From assembly GCF_018118585.1 (NCBI RefSeq), contig NZ_CP069421.1, positions 930,001 through 994,000 on the forward strand: a stretch of DNA of 64,000 nt. Reading direction: 5' to 3'. Below, piece by piece: positions 25,900-34,775 of the stretch. The DNA is from Aristaeella lactis. GTDB lineage: Bacteria > Bacillota > Clostridia > Christensenellales > Aristaeellaceae. The notes under the pieces were generated by a model. The model was given only the letters and a program-made list of their open reading frames with translations, was not told where the DNA came from and searched no databases. Position numbers and translations under genes: made by a program. Numbering within the stretch: position 1 is the first letter of the stretch; each line of letters begins with the position of its first letter.

Positions 25900-28800
25900 T
25901 CATAACTTATTCTTTGCTGTCTGTCCAGTGATCCTCCTGTAAAAACGGAAAGCATGAAAATCAAAATCGCTGCCCGGAAGGAAGACAAAGGATACGCTGC
26001 ATATTCCCTGCGGTACGGTAACAGTAAAACACTGGATTGCTTCACCCTCACGGGTAAATTCAGCTATGGAGGAAGTCTCCTCACCAGCTTCATTTTTGAC
26101 ACGTATACAGATCGTGTTCACAGCGTGTCCTGTCCGTCCGTTGATTTCCAGGATTGGTTTTCTCTCGCCGTCAAAATCCATATTGTTCCACGTCAGTGTA
26201 ACATTGTTGCCGATTCCTGTGATCCTGTCCCCGTTCCTTTCATATTGGTCTCCGTAGATCAGGTCCGCGCTTCCGGCCTCATGGCAAAGATAACTCTTCA
26301 GCTGTTTTTCAAAGACAAAGCCTTTCATATGAACTTTATCCCGCATCCGGAAGCGCAGGGTCAGGAGCCCTTTCAGCCGCTTCTCCAGTTTCCAGGTTTC
26401 AGGCTGGTACACATTCCATATGCTGGGTTTCTGATACCTGAGGACCTGCCTGAGTACAACTGTTCCGTCCGGGGCAGCAGCTGTCAGCTCGATATCATAT
26501 GGTTCTCCGTTCAGTGCAAAGATATCCGCGGTAAGCGTATCTGTTCCGGTATCTCCGAAATCAATCCGGCTGAAGCCGGCCATGCTTTCCCCGTCCCGGG
26601 AAAAAGCGATTCCCTTTTCATTACCTGTCCCGATATCGCCTTCATGAATATCATACAGACCAGCTGACAGATAGCTGTAAGGATCCATTGCCGGGCTGCC
26701 CATGCCTGTCGCGCTGATTTCGATCTGGCTGATGAAATCGCATCTTTCATCTTCTCCGCATAACCCGCGCAGGTAATAAGCGCCATCAGCGTAAGCTTTT
26801 ACCGTAACCTTCTCGCCTCGTTGTTCAGCAGTTGCGTAAGGTGTTTCGATCCCGGCAGCATTGGTCACCTGCCACCGGATGAAGGCGTCCGCATCCGGTG
26901 GATATACAGAATACCGGAAGGAGCATTCGGAATGTTCCCATGTCAGTTCCGTGCTTTCACACGCAACGATCTCCAGCTTTCGCGGCGGCGTTGTTTCCGG
27001 CAAGGGAGAATCGAAAGCTTTCTGTATATGAGAGACACCGTGGACCGGTTCTGCTTTCAGAACGGGAATGACCAGGCTTGTATCCCTGCCGTCTTTCGTC
27101 CTGATCCGGACTGTTGTGTCCTCATGGCTGCCGTTTGATCTTATGATCAGCAGCAGCTTGCCGGAAAACAGCCTCCTGCAGTCAGCCCGGAAACTGTCCT
27201 CATCTGTTGAGTCACCGTTATCTGTTCCGATCAGGCAGCCGCCGCCGGAAACGCTGATTTTCACATAATCCCTCGCGTTTTCCACCGGATGTCCGTTCCT
27301 GTCCAGCGCCTCAACAGACACAAAAGCAAGATCCTGTCCGTCTGAAAGCAGGAATTCATCCTCGCACCGCAGGGAGAAATAATCGGTATTGCCGGGGGTA
27401 TACCGGCAGTTTTCGCAGAGAAGGTTTCCGTTCCTGTCATATCCCCTGGCTGTCAGTACGCCGGGAACATACTTTATAGTCCAGACCGGCAGGCATTTCT
27501 TCGGATCACTGAAATCGGGGCGTTTTCTGCCAAGGGATACTCCGTTCAGCAGCAGTTCAGCCTCCCGGCAGTTTGTCATCACAGGAATATCGATCCGCTG
27601 TCCCGGATTCCAGTCCCAGGAGACTCCGATATGGATCATCTTTTCGTTTTGCCAGAAACTCCTGAAAAGATAATAGGCATCCTTGGGATAACAGGCGGTA
27701 TCCGCCTGTCCGAAATAGCAGCATCTTGTTGTATACGGCGTAGGCTCGCCGATATAGTCAATGCCGCTCCAGATAAACTGTCCAAGGCTGAACGGATGGT
27801 GCAGGTCATCAATGATGATCTTCGTCAGGCTTTCGGCGCCCCAGCTGGTATTGCTGTTGCCCAGCGCCGAGCACTGCCTGTCGTTTTCGCTGAGGATGCT
27901 CTGGGTGACTGGAAAATGATAGATCCCCCTGCTGGACAGCACGCTGCCTGTTTCACTGCCGTAGATAATCCAGCCGGGATGCTTACGGTGATGCTCGCTG
28001 TACAGCTTCTCTCCATAGTTGTATCCAACAACATCCACGTATTCCGCGCACCGCTGCCCGCCTTCCCATTGCATATAGTTGCATCCGAAGGTTACCGGGG
28101 CATGTCTGTCCGGATCATGCAGCCGGACAAGTCGGGCCAGCTCTTTGGTGACTTCAGTGCCCCGCGTGTCTGCATGCATGTCGTGTATCTCGTTGCCGAT
28201 GGACCACAGGATCACGCTGGGATGGCATCTGTCCCTGCGGATCCAGGAAGCAACGTCCCTTTCATGCCACTCCATGAAAAAGCGGGCATAGTCGTATTCC
28301 GTCTTCGGCTCTTCCCACATATCAAATGCTTCGTCTGCCACCAGGATACCCATTTCATCGCAAAGGTCCAGGAAAGCCGATGCAGGCGGATTATGGCTAG
28401 TCCGCACAGCATTTGCGCCCATGTTTTTCATCAGCTGAAGCTGCCGTCTTGCCGCTTTCCTGTGGAACGCGGCGCCGAGCGCCCCGAGGTCATGATGGAG
28501 GCATACGCCTTTGATTTTGACAGGCTTTCCGTTCAGCAGCAGCCCTTTATCAGCAGACGCAGAAACAGACCGAAGTCCAATTCTTCTGGAAAGGCATTGT
28601 CCTGCATAGCAGACCGACAGTGCATAAAGATAAGGGTCTTCCGGAGACCACAGACGGGCATCACGTATCTTCATTGTACAGTTGATCTTATGCCCGCTGC
28701 TTGTACCGAAAGCTTCCGTTATTGTTTTCCCTTCCCGATCCCGCAGCGTACAGGTAAAAGGAATCCCGTCGCTGCCTGATGTTTCGGCAGTGATCAGGAG

Positions 28801-29280
28801 ATTCCAGGGTTCCCCTGCCTCCTGAACAAGATAGAGACCGTCAGGAACAAGATGATCTTCCGGAAGGATGTCCAGATAAACATCCCTGTATATACCGCTG
28901 CCCGAATACCATCTGGTATTCGGGCTCCTGTGCCTGATATGGACTTCCAGCAGATTTCTGCCCGGCCGGGTTTTCCCGGTCAGGTCGGCGTCAAATGCTG
29001 TATATCCGTATGCGTGTGTGCAGACAGTTTCCCCGTTCAGCAGAACGTCGCAGTCCATATAAACACCGTCAAAACGGACGATCACCACAGGGTCATGATG
29101 CTCGGGCAGGTCAATGATTCTGCGATACCATGCATCAGCGGATTCATACAGATCTTTCTGGCCGATCAGCCAGTCATGCGGCAGATCCACAGGTGTATAG
29201 GAAGCTTTTTCCGCGTCATTCCGTGTGCTGCCGCAGGGCAGTTTGGCAAAAAACCATCCGTCGTTGATCAGTGTATGCAT
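25900..29280 (-). CDS. Glycoside hydrolase family 2 enzyme, beta-galactosidase-like
   Basis: A large 1126-aa GH2 enzyme. Domain order: sugar-binding jelly roll (about 1-150, DLPHDW near 35), Ig-like domain, TIM barrel (about 240-560, with RTSHNPP), a DUF4982-like Ig domain (about 570-640), then further beta-sandwich domains including C-terminal carbohydrate-binding-like modules. The acid/base is Glu364 in SIGNEIHD and the nucleophile Glu443 in YGSETGS. No signal peptide, so it probably acts on imported oligosaccharides. The exact sugar (galactoside, glucuronide or other) is open. It is inserted in an operon of DUF1934 and gpsA. Confidence 0.88.
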   Translation of the reverse strand: MHTLINDGWFFAKLPCGSTRNDAEKASYTPVDLPHDWLIGQKDLYESADAWYRRIIDLPEHHDPVVIVRFDGVYMDCDVLLNGETVCTHAYGYTAFDADLTGKTRPGRNLLEVHIRHRSPNTRWYSGSGIYRDVYLDILPEDHLVPDGLYLVQEAGEPWNLLITAETSGSDGIPFTCTLRDREGKTITEAFGTSSGHKINCTMKIRDARLWSPEDPYLYALSVCYAGQCLSRRIGLRSVSASADKGLLLNGKPVKIKGVCLHHDLGALGAAFHRKAARRQLQLMKNMGANAVRTSHNPPASAFLDLCDEMGILVADEAFDMWEEPKTEYDYARFFMEWHERDVASWIRRDRCHPSVILWSIGNEIHDMHADTRGTEVTKELARLVRLHDPDRHAPVTFGCNYMQWEGGQRCAEYVDVVGYNYGEKLYSEHHRKHPGWIIYGSETGSVLSSRGIYHFPVTQSILSENDRQCSALGNSNTSWGAESLTKIIIDDLHHPFSLGQFIWSGIDYIGEPTPYTTRCCYFGQADTACYPKDAYYLFRSFWQNEKMIHIGVSWDWNPGQRIDIPVMTNCREAELLLNGVSLGRKRPDFSDPKKCLPVWTIKYVPGVLTARGYDRNGNLLCENCRYTPGNTDYFSLRCEDEFLLSDGQDLAFVSVEALDRNGHPVENARDYVKISVSGGGCLIGTDNGDSTDEDSFRADCRRLFSGKLLLIIRSNGSHEDTTVRIRTKDGRDTSLVIPVLKAEPVHGVSHIQKAFDSPLPETTPPRKLEIVACESTELTWEHSECSFRYSVYPPDADAFIRWQVTNAAGIETPYATAEQRGEKVTVKAYADGAYYLRGLCGEDERCDFISQIEISATGMGSPAMDPYSYLSAGLYDIHEGDIGTGNEKGIAFSRDGESMAGFSRIDFGDTGTDTLTADIFALNGEPYDIELTAAAPDGTVVLRQVLRYQKPSIWNVYQPETWKLEKRLKGLLTLRFRMRDKVHMKGFVFEKQLKSYLCHEAGSADLIYGDQYERNGDRITGIGNNVTLTWNNMDFDGERKPILEINGRTGHAVNTICIRVKNEAGEETSSIAEFTREGEAIQCFTVTVPQGICSVSFVFLPGSDFDFHAFRFYRRITGQTAKNKL

Positions 29281-29304
29281 AGGCGTCTGTTCCTGTCTGT
29301 TGTT

Positions 29305-30300
29305 TTATTCCATTTTCAGGCTTCTGTTCATGAGTTCAGTGACAACATCCGAGGGTTTCGCGTGTTCGGTGATGATGGAGCGGACCGCGTTGATGATCGG
29401 CATATCCATGCCAAACTGTTCACAGAGTGACACAGCCGCCGGCAGCGCATTCATGCCTTCCACAACCATCCCTACTTCTTTGGCTGCCTCTTCCGCAGTC
29501 CTGCCCTGGCCGATCAGGTAACCGGCCTTATTGTTCCGGGAATGGAGGCTGGTCGCGGTAACAATCAGGTCGCCGATCCCGGCCAGTCCGAAAAAGGTTT
29601 TCTCCCGGCATCCCATCGCCAGGCCAAGCCTGCGGATCTCTTCCATTCCCCTTGTGATCATGGCGGCACAGGTATTATCGCCGTAACCCAGTCCCCTGGC
29701 GATCCCGACAGCAATGGCTTCAACGTTCTTCAGTGCTCCGCAGATCTGAACCCCTTTGATATCGGGATTCACATAGGGCCGGATGCAGGTTCCGTCAAAA
29801 AGCTGCTGCACTTTTTTCGCGGCCTCCAGATCCTCGCAGGCGCATACAATCAGCGTGGGAAGGTCTTTGGCCACTTCTTCCGCGTGGGTCGGTCCGCTGA
29901 TGGCTGTCACCGTGTTGTTCTTTCCGGCCCGGGACAGTTCATCGCCGATCACTTCCGTCAGGGTCATCAGCGTATCTTTTTCAATTCCCTTTGCGGCGCT
30001 GATGATAATGGCTTTTTCGTCAATATACGGTGCAAAATCATGGGCTGTTTCCCGTGTATAAACAGAGGGCACAGCCATCAGGATATAATCCGCGCCTGCG
30101 GCTGCTTCCGCGATATCCGAAGTAAAAAAGATGCTGTCCGGGATCACGCAGCCGGGAAGATTCGGATGCTTTCTTTCCGCGGACAGGCTTTCCGTTTCTT
30201 TTGGAAACCGGCTCCAGATCCGTACTTCATGTCCGTTCAGCGCCAGTATCCTGCCCAGGGCTGTTCCCCAGGTTCCGGCGCCCGCAACCGTGATAATCAT
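29305..30300 (-). CDS. gpsA: Glycerol-3-phosphate dehydrogenase [NAD(P)+]
   Basis: A 331-aa enzyme that reduces dihydroxyacetone phosphate to sn-glycerol 3-phosphate for phospholipid synthesis. N-terminal Rossmann motif GAGTWGTALG (about 7-16), SAAKGIE and SGPTHAEE segments, and the C-terminal domain with NVEAIAVGIARGLGYGDN and GLAGIGDL. The usual length is 330-340 aa. It starts 3 bases after the DUF1934 stop. Confidence 0.96.
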   Translation of the reverse strand: MIITVAGAGTWGTALGRILALNGHEVRIWSRFPKETESLSAERKHPNLPGCVIPDSIFFTSDIAEAAAGADYILMAVPSVYTRETAHDFAPYIDEKAIIISAAKGIEKDTLMTLTEVIGDELSRAGKNNTVTAISGPTHAEEVAKDLPTLIVCACEDLEAAKKVQQLFDGTCIRPYVNPDIKGVQICGALKNVEAIAVGIARGLGYGDNTCAAMITRGMEEIRRLGLAMGCREKTFFGLAGIGDLIVTATSLHSRNNKAGYLIGQGRTAEEAAKEVGMVVEGMNALPAAVSLCEQFGMDMPIINAVRSIITEHAKPSDVVTELMNRSLKME

Positions 30301-30303
30301 TTG

Positions 30304-30777
30304 TTACTGTCCTTTCTCCGGCTCGGCATGCTGTTTGCCGGCTTTGTATTCCAGGTGCAGCTCATTGGTGGAGGTATAGTTTCCCTGGATGTTCAGCTGG
30401 TATTTCAGGTGGATGTTCCCTTCCGTTTTGCCGAATTTGCAGGCCGCTTCTTTTGTAAAAACCGCCATATCCATCTCGCCGTAAGGCGTATGGTATACGC
30501 CTTCAAACCGCTGTCCTTTGGCAAATACCATGGTGTTGGAAAAATCCCCTTTCCGTTCCATGGTGATCTTGCCGTTCCGGAGGGACAGGGAGATATCGGA
30601 AGTCAGGATCTCCCCCGTTTCCTCATCCTGCTGTGATTCAGCGTAGTCCAGCTGTGCTTCGTCTTTATTTGTATAGGAAAGATTACCGACCGTCATGAAC
30701 TGGATCGGATAATCCGGCATTTGCTCATACCTTGCGATTGCCAGCAGGTTGATAAATACAGGTGTATTATGCTTCAC
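30304..30777 (-). CDS. DUF1934 family protein (YwiB-like)
   Basis: A 157-aa protein of a small beta-barrel family: SYTNKDEAQLDYAES near residue 35, ISLSLRNGKITMERKG and GNIHLKYQLNIQG fit the DUF1934 strand pattern. The function is unknown. I place the start at a GTG (30777), with AAAGGAG about 10 bases upstream; a longer open frame 5' of it is antisense to ispE and not credible. Confidence 0.82.
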   Translation of the reverse strand: MKHNTPVFINLLAIARYEQMPDYPIQFMTVGNLSYTNKDEAQLDYAESQQDEETGEILTSDISLSLRNGKITMERKGDFSNTMVFAKGQRFEGVYHTPYGEMDMAVFTKEAACKFGKTEGNIHLKYQLNIQGNYTSTNELHLEYKAGKQHAEPEKGQ

Positions 30778-30808
30778 CTTGCCATGTCTCCTTTCTGGTG
30801 ATACAGTA

Positions 30809-30837
30809 AGTGTACATCCTATTCCTGTGCTTGGCAA
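30809..30837 (-). promoter_or_regulatory. Promoter of the DUF1934-gpsA-GH2-flippase operon
   Basis: Minus strand: -35 TTGCCA, 17-base spacer, -10 TACACT, about 30 bases before the start codon. Confidence 0.72.
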
Positions 30838-30918
30838 GCGAAAGGATTTACCCGGCTGTGACCGGTTCCCGTTTTTGCGCTGCCGGGCCTGTAATGCATG
30901 GATAACACGGAGGGCAAG

Positions 30919-31785
30919 ATGTTTCTCGAAGCATACGCGAAGATCAACTGGTCGCTGGATATCACCGGTGTGCGTGAGGACGGCTATCATTATATGGATA
31001 TGCTGATGCAGCCCGTTTCGCTTGCCGATGAGATCACCCTTGAGCCGGCGTCTTCCCTTTCCATATCCACCGGAGGCTGGCCGCCTTCCCGTGCGGATGA
31101 GTCCAACCTGGCCTACCGGGCTGCCCTTGCGCTGAAAAACGCTTCCGGTTATCCCGGCGGTGTCAGTATCCATGTGCAGAAACGGATCCCCATCGGCGCC
31201 GGAATGGGCGGCGGCAGCGCTGACGCTGCCGGTGTGCTTTACGGGCTGAACCGCTTGTGGAACACCGGTCTCACCAATGAGGAACTGGAAAATCTTGGCC
31301 TTACCCTTGGAGCTGATGTTCCTTTCTGCCTGCGCGGAGGCCTGACCAGGACTACCGGTATCGGTGAATCTCTGCAAAGCTGTGATTATCAGTATAACTA
31401 CTGGCTGATCGTCATCCAGCCCTGTCCGGGGCTCAGTACTGCCCGCGTCTTCAGCCTCTGGAAACAGGATTCCTGTGGTCATCCCGACACCGATAAAGCC
31501 CTGCATGCCCTGGAAACAGGCAGCCTGGATCTGTTATGCTCCAGTATCGGCAATGTGCTTCAGCCTGTTTCTGAAACCCTGCGTCCCGAGATCGCGAAAT
31601 GTTGTTCTGATCTGAAAACCGAGGGGGCACAGACCGCCCTTATGACCGGAAGCGGCAGCGCGGTTTTCGGTGTGTTCCGTTCCGCCCGGGATGCCCGGAA
31701 AGCCTTCGAAAAGCTCTCTTCCCGTTATAAAACGGTTTTCCTCTGTCACACCCAGCATGACAGTATACGAATCCTTGAGGAATAA
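30919..31785 (+). CDS. ispE: 4-diphosphocytidyl-2-C-methyl-D-erythritol kinase
   Basis: A 288-aa GHMP kinase acting in the non-mevalonate (MEP) isoprenoid pathway; it phosphorylates CDP-methylerythritol. The N-terminal AYAKINWSLDITG and the ATP-binding PIGAGMGGGSADAA (about 91-104) are diagnostic; LGADVPFC and the C-terminal MTGSGSAVFG complete the set. The start at 30919 follows CGGAGGG; an in-frame ATG at 30898 would add seven residues without a ribosome binding site. Confidence 0.95.
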   Translation: MFLEAYAKINWSLDITGVREDGYHYMDMLMQPVSLADEITLEPASSLSISTGGWPPSRADESNLAYRAALALKNASGYPGGVSIHVQKRIPIGAGMGGGSADAAGVLYGLNRLWNTGLTNEELENLGLTLGADVPFCLRGGLTRTTGIGESLQSCDYQYNYWLIVIQPCPGLSTARVFSLWKQDSCGHPDTDKALHALETGSLDLLCSSIGNVLQPVSETLRPEIAKCCSDLKTEGAQTALMTGSGSAVFGVFRSARDARKAFEKLSSRYKTVFLCHTQHDSIRILEE

Positions 31786-31790
31786 TTACG

Positions 31791-32543
31791 ATGAAAAAAA
31801 CGCTTGGCTGCCTTCGGAAGGCGGATCATGATTTCGGGCTCATTGAGCCTGGTGACAGGATCGCTGTCGGTGTTTCCGGCGGCAAGGATTCCCTGCTTCT
31901 GCTCCATGCCATGAGCCTTTACAGGAAGTTTTCCCATAAGGACTTTTCCGTTTCGGCTATCACTGTAACTTTGGGACTGGAACCCTTTGACCTCTCCGGT
32001 GTCCGTAGTTTGTGTGACGAGCTGGAGATTCCTTTTATCGTGAAGGAAACAGAGATCGGGAAGATCATTTTTGATTACAGGAAGGAAAAGAATCCCTGCG
32101 CGCTCTGCGCCAAAATGCGCAGGGCCGTTCTGGCCAATACCTGTGTGGAAAACGGGTTTACCAAGCTGGCCCTCGGCCATCACCGGGAAGATGCTGTGGA
32201 GACCCTCCTGATGTCCCTGTTCTATGAAGGACGTTTCCACACCTTCCACCCGAAAACAACCATGAGCCGGACCGGTATCACCGTCATCCGTCCCCTGGTT
32301 TACCTTCCGGAAAGCCATGTAAAACATATGGCAAAAGTACTTGATCTTCCGGTTGTCAAATCCCCCTGTCCTGCTGACGGCAATACCCGCCGGGCGGAGA
32401 TGAAGGAACTGATGCGCAGGCTCAGGCAGATTTATCCTGACGCGAACGAGCGCTTCCTCCATGCCCTGCAGCAGGATCATTATGACCTCTGGCAGAAGGA
32501 GGAAACCCCGCTTTCTGCTGGTGATCCGGGCACGAATTCTTAG
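31791..32543 (+). CDS. TtcA-like tRNA thiolation ATPase (PP-loop)
   Basis: A 250-aa PP-loop enzyme: GVSGGKDSLLLL (about 24-35), the cysteine pair CALC (about 103-106) and a third Cys in KSPCPADGN match the iron-sulfur TtcA type that makes 2-thiocytidine in tRNA. LGHHREDAVETLL is the usual second PP-loop motif. It could serve another thiolation site, as clostridial TtcA relatives are diverse. It starts 5 bases after ispE with no clear ribosome binding site beyond GAGGAAT. Confidence 0.87.
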   Translation: MKKTLGCLRKADHDFGLIEPGDRIAVGVSGGKDSLLLLHAMSLYRKFSHKDFSVSAITVTLGLEPFDLSGVRSLCDELEIPFIVKETEIGKIIFDYRKEKNPCALCAKMRRAVLANTCVENGFTKLALGHHREDAVETLLMSLFYEGRFHTFHPKTTMSRTGITVIRPLVYLPESHVKHMAKVLDLPVVKSPCPADGNTRRAEMKELMRRLRQIYPDANERFLHALQQDHYDLWQKEETPLSAGDPGTNS

Positions 32544-32584
32544 CGTTTTTTAATCGGTTTTTTCTTTCTTTTACATTTTTCATG

Positions 32585-32593
32585 TGATATAAT
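32585..32593 (+). promoter_or_regulatory. Extended -10 promoter of xpaC-telA
   Basis: TGATATAAT (extended -10) with only a weak -35 (TTTCTT at 32565-32570, 17 bases upstream). TGTGATATA occurs twice, at 32583-32591 and 32598-32606. Confidence 0.6.
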
Positions 32594-32626
32594 ATCTTGT
32601 GATATATAAGCAAGGAGTCCGGAAAC

Positions 32627-33502
32627 GTGAGCAAGAAGAACCCTAACAGCAACAAGAAATCCGGCGGGGCCGGATTTATCATTACACTGCTCATTCTCTC
32701 TTCACTCAGTGGTTTTTCCTTTGGCGGGATCATCGCCGGCGTTCTGCTCGGCCTCGGCATCGGAAAGATCACCAGCATTATGGGCAGCGGTCTTGACACC
32801 ACAACCCATAACCGCCGGGATCGTGAACGCCAGATCCGTGAGGATGAAGCCGCCCGCCGCCAGGCAGAGGAAAACAAAAAACGCCTTGCCGCCGAAGCGG
32901 AAGCCAGGAAGCGCGCTGAAGAAAGCAAAATCCCTCTCACCGGTGACAAGATCGCCGATCAGGTGATCACCACCGGCATTAACATGCTCGACACCATCCG
33001 CAAGGAGAATGCCGCCATTCCCGACCAGGAGCTTTCCGAGCAGATGGACAACCTGGCCCTTCGTTGTGAGCAGATTTTCCGTACCGTGTCCGAAACGCCT
33101 TCCAAAGCGCCCCAGGTCCGGAAGTTTATGAACTACTATCTGCCCACAACGCTGAAAATGCTGGCCAACTACCGCACCATGCAGCAGCGCGGTGTCTCCT
33201 ACGGTGAGATGAAGGAAGCCCGTGAAACAACCGTCCACGGCATGAACCTCATCCTGACCGCCTGTCAGAAACAGATTGACAACCTCCACCGTGACAATAT
33301 GCTCGATATCTCCACGGATATCGACGTCCTGGAGCAGATGCTCAAACGTGACGGCTTTATGGAAAATGAGATTGTTGAATCCGCCCGTACCGCCGCCGAA
33401 GCGCAGATGCGTTATTCTTCCGCTCCCGTGATGAACTTCCCTGTAGAATCAGAGTCTTCCGATATTCCTTCCGCGTCCGGAAATGCCATACAGTCCGAAT
33501 AA
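32627..33502 (+). CDS. XpaC-like 5-bromo-4-chloroindolyl phosphate hydrolysis family protein
   Basis: A 291-aa protein. Two hydrophobic segments near the N-terminus (about 12-50, Gly-rich) may form a membrane hairpin. A charged Arg/Glu/Ala-rich coiled region (about 62-100) and a helical XpaC domain (about 105-255, ADQVITTGINMLDTIR) follow. The biochemical role is unclear despite the family name; xpaC and telA pair in many Firmicutes and are linked to envelope stress. GTG start with AAGGAG upstream. Confidence 0.85.
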   Translation: MSKKNPNSNKKSGGAGFIITLLILSSLSGFSFGGIIAGVLLGLGIGKITSIMGSGLDTTTHNRRDRERQIREDEAARRQAEENKKRLAAEAEARKRAEESKIPLTGDKIADQVITTGINMLDTIRKENAAIPDQELSEQMDNLALRCEQIFRTVSETPSKAPQVRKFMNYYLPTTLKMLANYRTMQQRGVSYGEMKEARETTVHGMNLILTACQKQIDNLHRDNMLDISTDIDVLEQMLKRDGFMENEIVESARTAAEAQMRYSSAPVMNFPVESESSDIPSASGNAIQSE

Positions 33503-33537
33503 CAAGTACTGCCTGATTATTGAAGGAGGAAAAAACC

Positions 33538-34695
33538 ATGTCCGAATCCAATCCCATGCCTCAGCTTTCCCTCGCGCCCAGCGCTCCTGTCCCGGAAGTG
33601 ACCGAATCTTCTGCCGAAAGCATTCAGCAGACTGTCGCCCCCGAAGAGCAGGCTCCCGGCCTGGATGAAAGCCAGCTGACTGATGCCGAAAAGAAAGCTA
33701 TTGAAGATTTCATCAGCAAGGTGGATGTTACCAATCCCGATCATGTGCTGCTCTTTGGTGCCGATGCCCAGAAGCGAATCGCCGATTTCTCCCAGACCGC
33801 CCTGGATGCCGTCAAGACCCAGGAAACCGGCGCTGTCGGCAATATGCTGGTCAATCTGGTTGCCGAGCTGAAAGGCTTCAAGAGAGATACAGAAGAACCG
33901 AAAGGCCTTGGTAAGCTGTTCAGCAAGGCGGAGGACAAAATCACCCGCATGCAGGCCCGGTACAATAAAGTATCCGTCAATGTTGAAAACATCGCTTCCT
34001 CCCTGGAAGGCTATCAGGCCCAGCTGCTGAAGGATGTCGCCATGTTCGACCGTCTGTATGACCAGAACAGCGATTATTTCCACCAGCTGACCCTGTATAT
34101 CATCGCCGGCGATAAAAAGCTCAAGCAGATCCGCGAGAACGAACTCAAGGAATTGATGGACAAGGCCGCGGCCAGCGGAGACGCCATGGACGCTCAGAAG
34201 GCCAATGACCTGGCCGCTCAGTGCGACCGTTTCGAAAAGAAACTCTACGATCTGAAGCTTACCCGCCAGGTAGCCATCCAGATGGCACCCCAGATCCGTC
34301 TTCTCCAGAACAATGACAGCCTCCTGGTGGAACGGATCCAGTCCACGCTGTCCAACACCCTTCCCCTCTGGAAGAGCCAGATGGTCCTCGCTCTCGGTAT
34401 GCATCATTCCCAGGAAGCGCTCAAGGCCCAGACCGCTGTTACGGACATGACCAACGAGCTGCTCAAGCAGAACGCCCAGGCGCTGAAGATCGGCACCATC
34501 CAGACCGCCAAGGAAGCGGAGCGCGGCATCATCGATATTGAAACCCTGATCCAGACCAACCAGGACCTGATCGACACCATCAATGACGTGATGGAGATCC
34601 AGTCCCAGGGCCACGCGAAACGGATCGAGGCAGAAAAGACCCTCTACTCCATGGAAGCCGAGCTCAAGAAAAAGCTCCTTTCCACCAGGATCTGA
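33538..34695 (+). CDS. TelA/KlaA toxic-anion-resistance family protein
   Basis: A 385-aa, almost all-helical TelA protein: a low-complexity Pro/Ser/Glu N-terminus (1-45), then LFGADAQKRIADFSQ, YNKVSVNVENIASSLEGYQ, LYDQNSDYFHQLTLYI and LKIGTIQTAKEAERGI, all characteristic. Linked to tellurite and envelope-active compound tolerance in other species. The start at 33538 follows GAAGGAGG; the in-frame ATG at 33520 overlaps that site. It follows XpaC. Confidence 0.92.
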   Translation: MSESNPMPQLSLAPSAPVPEVTESSAESIQQTVAPEEQAPGLDESQLTDAEKKAIEDFISKVDVTNPDHVLLFGADAQKRIADFSQTALDAVKTQETGAVGNMLVNLVAELKGFKRDTEEPKGLGKLFSKAEDKITRMQARYNKVSVNVENIASSLEGYQAQLLKDVAMFDRLYDQNSDYFHQLTLYIIAGDKKLKQIRENELKELMDKAAASGDAMDAQKANDLAAQCDRFEKKLYDLKLTRQVAIQMAPQIRLLQNNDSLLVERIQSTLSNTLPLWKSQMVLALGMHHSQEALKAQTAVTDMTNELLKQNAQALKIGTIQTAKEAERGIIDIETLIQTNQDLIDTINDVMEIQSQGHAKRIEAEKTLYSMEAELKKKLLSTRI

Positions 34696-34708
34696 TCCGA
34701 TTTCATTA

Positions 34709-34746
34709 ACCGGCACGGCATGTTCCTGCATTGCCGTGCCGGTTTT
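34709..34746 (+). terminator. Terminator after telA
   Basis: ACCGGCACGGCA/TGCCGTGCCGGT, perfect 12-bp stem with an 11-base loop, then TTTTC. Confidence 0.82.
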
Positions 34747-34775
34747 CAATTCATTTACAGGAGGAACTGACCCGG

